A DNA stretch of 10,634 bases from Treponema sp. (lineage in GTDB: Bacteria > Spirochaetota > Spirochaetia > Treponematales > Breznakiellaceae), in assembly GCA_031273835.1 (NCBI GenBank), contig JAISRD010000090.1, positions 1-10,634 of the forward strand, given 5' to 3'. Under the pieces are notes generated by a model. The model did not search any database and had not been told where the DNA came from. It saw nothing but the letters and a program-made list of their open reading frames with translations. The position numbers were made by a program, and so were the translations under genes. The stretch's first letter is position 1, and every line of letters starts with the position of its first letter. This document shows positions 1 to 7,100 of this stretch, piece after piece.

Positions 1-189
1 AGATTTCTTGAAATTCAGATAAAAGACAGCGAAGGGAAGGTCTGGTCCGCCATATACGCCCAGCCCAAGGACTTTTCAACCGGCTCGGTGGGTTACTACG
101 CTTCCGAAAAGGCCACCAACCCGGAAAGCGGCGAGCGCTACCAGTGCGGCCTGTCCTTTACCCTTATCGGGTCCAAACCGGGTAAATAA
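1..189 (+). CDS. C-terminal end of an unrecognised protein (partial)
   Basis: Frame 1 is open from the left edge of the window to a TAA at 187-189, giving the last 62 residues of a protein whose start lies outside. The piece has no cysteine cluster, membrane segment or catalytic motif that I recognise. It is mixed polar and aromatic, with the patterns IQIKDSEGKVW near its beginning and GSVGYYASEK in the middle, and it ends in LIGSKPGK. The alternation of hydrophobic and polar residues suggests a small beta-rich soluble domain. Codon use (many GCC, GGC, CTG, and ATA for Ile) matches the neighbouring genes, so it is likely a real gene rather than chance. No function is proposed. It is convergent with the ZIP transporter gene, 51 bp away. 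Confidence 0.7.
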   Translation, partial: RFLEIQIKDSEGKVWSAIYAQPKDFSTGSVGYYASEKATNPESGERYQCGLSFTLIGSKPGK

Positions 190-208
190 AGCCCCCCGCA
201 AGCGGGGC
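183..208 (-). terminator. Probable Rho-independent terminator of the ZIP transporter gene
   Basis: Read on the minus strand, a GC hairpin (191-208; arms GCCCC/GGGGC, or CCCCG/CGGGG around CTTG) is followed at once by TTTATTT (184-190). This is the classic layout for a terminator of the minus-strand gene ending at 241. On the plus strand the hairpin has no T-tract after it, so it is a poor terminator for the gene ending at 189. A second GC-rich inverted pair (CCGCGG at 211-216 and 229-234) lies just before it. Confidence 0.6.
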
Positions 209-240
209 CTCCGCGGTAAACGGGGCGGCCGCGGCGGTTT

Positions 241-1047
241 CTAGCCCAGGCCCACGTCCATACACATCATCAGAACAAAACCCAGCATGATCCCCGTGGT
301 GGCTATATGATCGTTCCCCTCGGCATAGGCCTCGGGGATAAGTTCCTCGGCCACCACAAAGATCATCGCACCGGCGGCGAAGGACAGGGCATAGGGAAGG
401 ATCGCCCGCATGGACAGTATCAGGGCAGCGCCGATCACCCCCGCCAGGGGTTCCACCAGGCCCGAAGCCTGGCCTATAAAGAAGCTCCGCCGTCGGCTGA
501 GGCCCTCCCGGCGCAGGGGGATGGAAACCGCCGCGCCCTCGGGGAAATTCTGCAGCCCTATCCCCAGGGCCAGGGAAACGGCCCCGGCAAGGCCCGCTCC
601 GGGATAAAGGGACGCGGCGCCGAAACCCACCCCCACGGCGAGCCCTTCGGGGATATTGTGCAGGGTAATCGCCATCACCAGCAGTATCGAACGGCCCCAG
701 CCGGTTTTTATCCCCTCGGCGCTGGAGGCCCCCGCGTGGAGGTGGGGAAGGAGGCTGTCGGCCAGGCGGAGAAATACCCCGCCGGCGCTAAAGCCTATGG
801 CCGCCGCCGCCCAGGGGGGGATACCCCCTCTTTCCGCGGCCATTTCAATCGCCGGCGCCAGCAGGGAGAAAAAGCTCGCGGCGATCATCACCCCGGCGGC
901 GAAGCCCAGCATGCCGTCAAGGACCTTGCAGTTGATGCTCTTAAAGAAGAAGACCGAGGCCGAACCAACGGCGGTCATCCCGTAGGTAAAGAGGGTGGCC
1001 AGCAGGGCCTGGAGGACCACGGGCCGGGCGCTGAACCACGCTACCAT
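241..1047 (-). CDS. ZIP family metal (zinc) transporter, GufA type
   Basis: Multi-pass inner-membrane carrier expected to move Zn2+ or related divalent metals into the cytoplasm. With the ATG at 1047 it is 268 residues, a normal length for GufA-like ZIPs. The ORF stays open to a GTG at 1137, but those 30 extra codons are Gly/Pro/Arg-rich and begin inside an SD sequence, so I reject them. From the 1047 start the protein opens MVAWFSARPVV and runs straight into the first membrane helix. The two ZIP metal-site motifs are present: HNIPEG (residues 130-135, helix 4) and QNFPEG (166-171, helix 5). A PHLH segment at about 101-104 in the loop before helix 4 could be a metal-sensing or delivery loop. 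Helix 7 carries AEELIPEA. Family assignment is firm; metal specificity is inferred. Upstream (minus strand) are a leader ORF that overlaps its start and an AT-rich promoter; a hairpin terminator follows. Confidence 0.93.
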   Translation of the reverse strand: MVAWFSARPVVLQALLATLFTYGMTAVGSASVFFFKSINCKVLDGMLGFAAGVMIAASFFSLLAPAIEMAAERGGIPPWAAAAIGFSAGGVFLRLADSLLPHLHAGASSAEGIKTGWGRSILLVMAITLHNIPEGLAVGVGFGAASLYPGAGLAGAVSLALGIGLQNFPEGAAVSIPLRREGLSRRRSFFIGQASGLVEPLAGVIGAALILSMRAILPYALSFAAGAMIFVVAEELIPEAYAEGNDHIATTGIMLGFVLMMCMDVGLG

Positions 1048-1121
1048 TCGCCGCCCCCCGCCCGGCGGCCCGCCGGCGCTCCGTATCTTTTCCGGGCCCC
1101 CGGGGCCCCTGTTTTTGTCAT
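1041..1121 (-). CDS. Possible 26-codon leader ORF upstream of the ZIP transporter
   Basis: ATG at 1121 is preceded, 5 nt upstream, by AAGGAGG, the strongest ribosome-binding site in the window. It opens a 26-codon frame (MTKTGAPGARKRYG, then a Gly/Arg-rich end finishing in GEW) whose TAG at 1043-1041 overlaps the transporter start as ATGGTAG. The transporter ATG itself has only a G-rich stretch before it. The seen arrangement fits a leader peptide that couples translation to the transporter. The peptide is low-complexity and probably has no function of its own. An alternative is that an indel separated an older start from the gene, but the transporter already begins at a sensible place. Confidence 0.4.
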   Translation of the reverse strand: MTKTGAPGARKRYGAPAGRRAGGGEW

Positions 1122-1156
1122 GCCTTCCTCCTTCCACAACGGCGCGGAACCCGGAA

Positions 1157-1185
1157 AGTATAGCATAATACCGTTATTTTGTACC
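1157..1185 (-). promoter_or_regulatory. Probable sigma70-type promoter for leader plus ZIP transporter
   Basis: On the minus strand, -10 TATACT (1157-1162) matches TATAAT at 5 of 6 positions and lies 17 bp from a weaker -35 GGTACA (1180-1185). Predicted start of transcription is near 1150, about 30 nt before the leader ATG. The patch is strikingly AT-rich within GC-rich surroundings. Within the spacer is a small inverted repeat, ATAA-N5-TTAT (1165-1177), centred on the spacer; it could bind a repressor or activator, but it matches no box I can name with confidence. Confidence 0.45.
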
Positions 1186-1229
1186 GCCCCCGGCGGCGTT
1201 CCGGCCCCCGGCGGGGCCCGGCGCTTTAC

Positions 1230-1258
1230 TTGACAAGAAAGCCCTCCTTCCATAGTCT
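1230..1258 (+). promoter_or_regulatory. Probable promoter of the PBP-ParB-kinase operon
   Basis: A perfect -35 TTGACA (1230-1235) is followed after 17 bp by TAGTCT (1253-1258), a weak -10. Transcription would begin near 1265, only about 3 nt before the PBP start codon at 1268, and no SD is visible. An alternative -10, TATAAC (1259-1264), matches consensus better but has a 23-bp spacer and would start transcription inside the coding region. Either reading suggests a leaderless or nearly leaderless message. Confidence 0.45.
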
Positions 1259-1267
1259 TATAACAGT

Positions 1268-3772
1268 ATGAAGGTAGTCCTAATCCGGGTTGTCGCCGCG
1301 GCGGCGGTGCTTTTTGCGGTGTTTATCGGTATCGGCCTGGGGCTGTCTCTGGCGATGACGGCCACGATTCAGAACGAAGAGAATTACAAATCCTTTAATC
1401 CCGCCCTGCCCTCGAAGATCTACGCCGGCGACGGGGAGCTGATCACCGAATTCGCCGCCGACGAGAAACGGGAGCTGGTGGCCCTGGGGGAACTGCCCCG
1501 GCACCTGATCCTGGCGGTTATTACCAGGGAAGATCCGGATTTTTACAACCACCGGGGGTTCAGCCTCCGGGGTATTGCCCGGGCCGCCTACGGGATCATC
1601 ACCGGAAGGAATCTGGGGGGGGGGTCCACGATCACCCAGCAGGTGGCCGGGACCCTCTATACGGACCGCCGGGAAAAAACCCTCTCCCGGAAGATACGGG
1701 AACTCTGGTGGGCCTTCCAGATGGAGCGGCGCTTTACCAAGAATGAAATCCTGGAAATTTACCTTAACTACATGATCATGGGTCCCGGAACCTACGGGGT
1801 CGAGTCGGCAAGCCGGTACTATTTCGGCCACAGCGCCCGGGACATTACCCTGGCGGAATCCGCCGTCCTGGTGGTCCAGCTTTCAAGCCCCGCCCGTTTT
1901 AATCCCATACTGTACCCCAACGAAGCGATGAGCCGCCAGAAGGACGTGCTGGACAAGATGGTCGAAACCGGCTATGCCTCCCGGGAAGAGGCGGATCATT
2001 CCTTCCGGGAATACTGGGACAATTGGGACTCCACCAGGGTTTCAAGTTCCGCCTATTTCAGCCGTCAGGACAAGGCCCCCTGGTTCAGCGAGTATGTACG
2101 CCGGGAGCTTGAACGGCTCATGTACGGTGAAATGGACTATTACCGGGACGGGTATAACGTACAGACCACCCTGGACCTCCGTTTCCAGGACCTGGCGGAG
2201 TCCGAGATGGCCCAGGGCATCGAGCGGGGGAATACCCTGTACAAAAACAGCTCCAAATCGAGTTTCGCCCGGTCAAGAAATTATATTCCCATCGTAAACC
2301 TCCTTACCCTTACCTTCAACATGGAGGGGCTCTACGAAACCGGAAAAGGACAGGGGGAACAGCGGGCCCTGAGCCGTTATGCCAAAACCCTTAACCCCGT
2401 GGTCGACATGGCTTCCCTGGTTTTCGACATTCCCGAACTAAAATCCATCGTTAATCCCGCCTACGAACTGGTCCGTTCCTTTGAGGCCGACGATACCGTC
2501 GAGGGGGCCCTGGTGGTCCTGGAAAACGACACGGGTTACATCAAGGCCATCGTGGGGGGCTCCAAATTTGACGAGCGTAACCAGCTGATCCGGGCCACCC
2601 AGGGAAAGGTTATGCCCGGCAGCGCCTTCAAGCCCCTGTACTATTCGGCGGCCATAGATTCACGGGAATTTACCATGTCCACCCTGATCTACGACTCCCC
2701 CATGCTCTTCTACGACGCCAACGGCAATCCCTATGTGCCGAATAACTACCAGGGAACCTGGAGGGGCCCGGTTCTGCTCTACGAAGCCCTGGCGCTCTCG
2801 CTGAACATCCCCGCCCTTAAAGTTCTGGACGGCATAGGCTTTGACGCGGCGATTAACCGTTCCGCCGCCCTCCTGGGGATCACCGATACGGAAGAAAAGA
2901 ACCGTACCTTTCCCAGGGTATACCCCATGGGCCTGGGGATCATCGCCGTATCCCCCCTGCAAATGGCCAGGGCCTTCGCGGTATTCGCCAACCAGGGCCG
3001 GGACGTTACCCCCATGGCGATAAAAACCGTGGAAAACCGGGACGGAAAGATCATCATCGATAACGAGCGGGAAATACGGCTGGCCCAGCGTCAGATGGGA
3101 AGCAATATCCAGGTGATAAGCCCCCAGAATGCGTATATGATGACCAGGCTGCTGGACAAGGTGATCACCGCGGGAACCCTGGCTTCCGGCTCCGGTTTCG
3201 GGGCGAAACTCAACGTAAAGGACAACAGGGGAGTCAGCTACCGTATACCGGCGGGGGGGAAAACCGGCACCACCCAGAACTGGTCCGACGCTTGGGCCGT
3301 TGGTTTTACCCCCTACTACACCATCGCCATCTGGTTCGGTTTTGACAAACAGGGCAATTCCCTGGGGATGAACGTCTCGGGGGCTTCCCTGGCCGGTCCT
3401 ATCTGGGGAAACCTTATGCACGAATACAACCAGGGCCTGCCCCGGAGGGACTTCCCCCGCCCGCCGGGGATTGTGGACGCCACGGTCTGCAGGTCCTCCG
3501 GGCTGCTCATGACCCCTTCCTGCCCCCAGGGGATCACCCTCAGCTTCCTCGCCGGTACGGTGCCCACGGAGGAATGCGATCAGCACGGGCCCAACGCGAT
3601 AAACACCGGACCGGGGGCCCCCTGGTCTCCGCTGATGATGGGGAACAGAATAACCGGGGAACTTACCATGCCCACCCTGCCGCCGGAACTGATGCAGGAC
3701 CTGCCGCCGCAGGGGGGACGGGGATCGGACACCGAGCCGGAACTGCCGTCCTATAATCCCCTCTTTGATTAG
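1268..3772 (+). CDS. Class A penicillin-binding protein (glycosyltransferase plus transpeptidase), PBP1A type
   Basis: Bifunctional peptidoglycan synthase: it polymerises lipid II into glycan strands and cross-links the stem peptides on the periplasmic face. The 834 residues show, in order: a very short cytoplasmic end (MKVVLIR) and signal-anchor helix (about 8-31); a GT51 domain with REDPDFYNHRG (catalytic E88), GGGSTITQQ (117-125), RKIRE (141-145) and EIYLN (163-167); a linker; and a transpeptidase domain with SAFK (nucleophile S452, K455), SLN (511-513) and KTGT (665-668). The C-terminal tail has the Cys-rich CRSSGLL...CP...C pattern seen in many PBP1A proteins. All catalytic motifs are intact. 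Odd: about 90 residues (roughly 320-408) between the TLDLRFQ strand and the VEGALVVLEN strand do not resemble the usual linker or OB-type region. The start at 1268 has no SD, but the next Met falls at the end of the anchor helix and would destroy it. First gene of a three-gene operon. Confidence 0.95.
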   Translation: MKVVLIRVVAAAAVLFAVFIGIGLGLSLAMTATIQNEENYKSFNPALPSKIYAGDGELITEFAADEKRELVALGELPRHLILAVITREDPDFYNHRGFSLRGIARAAYGIITGRNLGGGSTITQQVAGTLYTDRREKTLSRKIRELWWAFQMERRFTKNEILEIYLNYMIMGPGTYGVESASRYYFGHSARDITLAESAVLVVQLSSPARFNPILYPNEAMSRQKDVLDKMVETGYASREEADHSFREYWDNWDSTRVSSSAYFSRQDKAPWFSEYVRRELERLMYGEMDYYRDGYNVQTTLDLRFQDLAESEMAQGIERGNTLYKNSSKSSFARSRNYIPIVNLLTLTFNMEGLYETGKGQGEQRALSRYAKTLNPVVDMASLVFDIPELKSIVNPAYELVRSFEADDTVEGALVVLENDTGYIKAIVGGSKFDERNQLIRATQGKVMPGSAFKPLYYSAAIDSREFTMSTLIYDSPMLFYDANGNPYVPNNYQGTWRGPVLLYEALALSLNIPALKVLDGIGFDAAINRSAALLGITDTEEKNRTFPRVYPMGLGIIAVSPLQMARAFAVFANQGRDVTPMAIKTVENRDGKIIIDNEREIRLAQRQMGSNIQVISPQNAYMMTRLLDKVITAGTLASGSGFGAKLNVKDNRGVSYRIPAGGKTGTTQNWSDAWAVGFTPYYTIAIWFGFDKQGNSLGMNVSGASLAGPIWGNLMHEYNQGLPRRDFPRPPGIVDATVCRSSGLLMTPSCPQGITLSFLAGTVPTEECDQHGPNAINTGPGAPWSPLMMGNRITGELTMPTLPPELMQDLPPQGGRGSDTEPELPSYNPLFD

Positions 3773-3781
3773 GATAGGGCC

Positions 3782-4168
3782 ATGCAAGTCCCCGTTAAGG
3801 ATATTCTGGTAAAGAAAAGAATACGCAAAGACATGGGGGACCTCCAGGCCCTGGCGGACAGCATGAAGCGCATAGGACAGATCAGCCCCATTGTTATCAC
3901 CGGTAAAAACGTGCTCCTCTCCGGGGGCAGGCGGCTCGCCGCGGCGAAGCTCCTGGGGTGGCGGTCGATCAACGCCGTCATCGCCGATCTCCAGGAGGAC
4001 GTCTATAAACTCGAATTTGAAATCGAGGAAAACACCCAGCGCCGCGATTTTACCCCGGAAGAACTCTCCCAAGCCCAAAAAAGGCTCTACCGCCTCAAGA
4101 ACCCCGGTTTCTTCCGCCGTATCTGGGCGGCCATAGTCCGTTTTTTCAGGCGGCTCTTTAGGCTGTAA
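3782..4168 (+). CDS. ParB/Srx-fold domain protein with a C-terminal amphipathic helix
   Basis: A 128-residue protein consisting of little more than one ParB N-terminal (ParB/Srx-fold) domain. Box I is LADSMKRIGQISPIVIT (24-40). Box II is SGGRRLAAAKLLGW (47-60), where ParB usually has GERRxRAA, so the Glu of that motif is Gly here. Box III is EENTQRRDFTPEEL (82-95), a good match to the ENLQRxDLxPxE pattern. In true ParB these boxes form the CTP-binding pocket. The helix-turn-helix DNA-binding domain and the dimerisation domain of chromosomal ParB are absent. Instead, residues 109-128 form a strongly amphipathic helix rich in Arg and Phe, a likely membrane-binding tail. It starts 9 nt after the PBP stop, with AGGA (3771-3774) overlapping that stop, and ends 2 nt before the kinase start, so it is co-transcribed and probably translationally coupled. 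Not a chromosome-partition ParB; role unknown. Confidence 0.85.
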   Translation: MQVPVKDILVKKRIRKDMGDLQALADSMKRIGQISPIVITGKNVLLSGGRRLAAAKLLGWRSINAVIADLQEDVYKLEFEIEENTQRRDFTPEELSQAQKRLYRLKNPGFFRRIWAAIVRFFRRLFRL

Positions 4169-4170
4169 GC

Positions 4171-7100
4171 ATGAAGAACCTCATCGAAGGGATACGTAAA
4201 TTTGTAGAAACCCTGATTAACAAAACGGGATTCAATTTACGGACTAAACTAATAATCATCCTTGTAATCATCAAGGTCATCCCCCTCCTCCTTCTTACCC
4301 TCATCGCCTGGAGGCAGGCCCTGGGGCTGGGACAGCTCCTGGAAAAACGCTCCCGGGAACTGGCGGCGGCCGCCGCCGGGGCCCTCACGGAAACCGGCGA
4401 GATTGCCGTAGACGGTTCGGTCAAGGCGCTGAATGAAAACGCCATCAAAGAAATAGAGCGGATGAGTACGGACCTGGCGGCCAGGGTGGCGGAGTTCCTC
4501 TACGACAGGGACAGGGATATACTCTACGCGGCCACCCTCCCCCCTTCGGAAGGGGCCTACCGGAATTTTGTATTGAACAAGACAAGGGCCCTGATAAAAA
4601 AACGGGAATGGGTCCTGAGCCCGGACGAAAAATCCTGGACGCCTAAGGAAGATCCGGAACGGGGGGCCCTTTCGCCGTCTTCCAATACGGAAAATGATAC
4701 GGGTTACCGTAACCGGCCCCCCGACCTTTTTGAAACCGAAGAACGGCCCCTGTTTCTGGAAATGACCTATGTGGACCTGGATGGAAATGAACTCTACAAG
4801 GTAAACACTTCCCCCCGTCTTGAAAGCCGTAAGAGGAATATTTCGGACCGCCGTAATACCTTTGTCCGGGCGGAAACCTATTGGAAGGACATTCAGGATC
4901 TTAAAGACGGGGAAATTTACGTATCCGACGTGATCGGGGCCTATGTGCGCTCCCACTTAATCGGCATGTACAATCCTGAAAATGTCAAAGAACGGGGGCT
5001 GACCTGGCAGCCTGAGGAAGAAGCCTACGCGGGGCGGGAAAACCCCAAGGGCAGACGCTTTGAGGGAATTGTGCGCTGGGTTACTCCGGTGTTCCGCGGC
5101 GGGGTTAAGACCGGTTATGTAACCCTTGCCCTGGATCATGATCATATCATGGAATTTGTCGATCACATTACCCCCATGGAGGAACGTTATGTGGAAATGC
5201 CCAGCGCCTTTGAGGGCAACTACGCCTTTATCTGGGATTACCGGTGCAGAAGCATCTGCCATCCCCGGCACCACTCCATTGTGGGCTACAATCCCGAAAC
5301 GGGGGAGCCGGAAATACCCTGGCTTGAGGAGAGTATCTACAGGGCCTTTCAGGATTCGGGAAAGAACTACGCCGATTTTATCACGGAGGTACCGGTTTTT
5401 CAGGATCAATCCCGGGATAAAAAACCCGCGGCGGAACTTACCAGGGCGGGGCTTGTGGGCCTGGACGGCCGCTACCTCAACAACGCCCCCCAATGTACAG
5501 GCTGGTTCGATTTGACCAGGGAGGGGGGCTCCGGTTCATTCCTTATACTGTGGAGCGGGATCTGGAAACCCAATACCGCCGCGACTATCCCTTACTATAC
5601 CGGGGCTTATGGCAAAACCAAGCGGGGCTTCGGCTTTGTGGCAATCGGAGCGGGGCTGGAAGATTTCCAGCGTTCCGCCATGGAAACCAAGGAAGTGCTG
5701 GGCAGGGTCATTAACGGGGCCAATGAAGATCTCTTTGCCGCCACCGAGGAAACCCGGCGGCTCATCGCCGGCAGTTTTTTCAATACCACCGTATCCCTGG
5801 CCCTATCCGCCAGCTTCATGATAATCCTGGTGGTACTCATCGCGTTCTGGATGGCTTCGTCCTTAAGCCGGAACGTTACCGTCCTGATCAACGGCATATC
5901 CCGTTTCCGCTCGGGGGAGCGGCAGTACCGCTTTAACGCCCCGGTAAAGGATGAAATAGGCGAACTGGCCGATTCTTTTGATGAAATGGCCGACAGTCTC
6001 AACGCTTCCGTTCAGGGACCGCTGGTTATCACCGGAATGGATATGAAGGTTATCTATGTCAACGAAGAGGTGGTTAAAATCATCGGCCACAGCCTTGAAG
6101 AAATGCAGGGCCGGCCCTATTCGGAAATAAGCCTTTACCCCATGGACAGCCCCTATGACCCGGTGGCCGCGTTAAAACAGGGCCGGGAGGCGGAGGTCTT
6201 TTACTATCCCGAAAAAGAAAGGTACCTGCGGGGCAGCGCTGCCTGGCTGACCGATAAATCCGGCCAAAACATAGGCTGCAGCATTCAAACTGTGGATCTT
6301 ACCGAAATCGCGCTGGTCCAGAAAAAGCTTGAAAAGGCGGTGCTGGAGGCGAATCTGGCCAACCGGCACAAGGGGGATTTCCTCGCCCGCATGAGCCATG
6401 AGATCCGTACCCCCATGAACGCCATAATCGGCATGTCCGGCATTGTCAAGAAAAAGCTCACCGGCGCCCCGGAGGATATACGGGCGGATCTGACGCAGAT
6501 CGAGGCCTCTTCCCAGCATCTTTTGGGGCTTATTAACGATATTCTGGATATTTCCAAGATCGAGGCGGGAAAGATAGACCTTAATTATGAAGCGGTCGCC
6601 CTGGATAAGCTCGCCCATACGGTGGAAGCCATCATCAAGCCCCGCTGTGAAGAAAAGAACATCACCTTTGAAACAAATTTTTCCCTTACCCCGGGGGCGT
6701 GTTACCAGGCCGATCCCCTGCGGCTGCGCCAGGTACTGATCAACCTGCTGGGGAACGCCGTTAAATTCACCCCCGAATGCGGCCTTATCCGTTATTCCAT
6801 CATTGAACAGGAAAGAAGGGACGGCAGGACCCTCATAAGCTTTTCCGTCAAAGATTCGGGCATCGGAATTTCCAAGGAAGCCCAGGCGGCGCTTTTTAAG
6901 CCCTTTGAACAGGCCTCCCGGGACATCGCAAAACACTACGGCGGTACGGGACTGGGCCTTGCGATCTCCAGAAGCATCGTTAAGCTTTTCGGCGGGGACA
7001 TCAGCATAGACAGTGAAGAAGGCAGGGGCAGCGAATTCAGCTTTAGCATCTGGCTTGAAGAGACGGAACCGGTGAAGGCCATAGACAGTTCCATGGACAT

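Noticed and set aside
1048..1137. Frameshift splitting the ZIP transporter N-terminus from the strong SD start
   Set aside because: The protein from ATG 1047 already has a sensible N-terminus leading into helix 1, and the upstream codons in both frames are low-complexity Gly/Pro/Arg.
307..1233. Long plus-strand ORF (308 codons) antisense to the ZIP transporter
   Set aside because: Gly/Pro/Arg/His-rich, no domain pattern; it mirrors the strong G/C third-position bias of the transporter, whose own motifs are unmistakable.
2660..4078. 472-codon minus-strand ORF opposite the PBP end and the ParB-like gene
   Set aside because: Spans two well-supported genes on the other strand and has low-complexity Gly/Arg/His-rich composition; a shadow of GC-biased codons.
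3782..4168. Chromosome-partition ParB
   Set aside because: No helix-turn-helix or C-terminal dimerisation domain, no adjacent ParA, and no recognisable parS-like palindrome was noticed in the window.
5245..5262. Possible c-type heme site in the kinase sensor
   Set aside because: The spacing is C-x3-C-H, not the usual C-x2-C-H, and no cytochrome-like context is seen.
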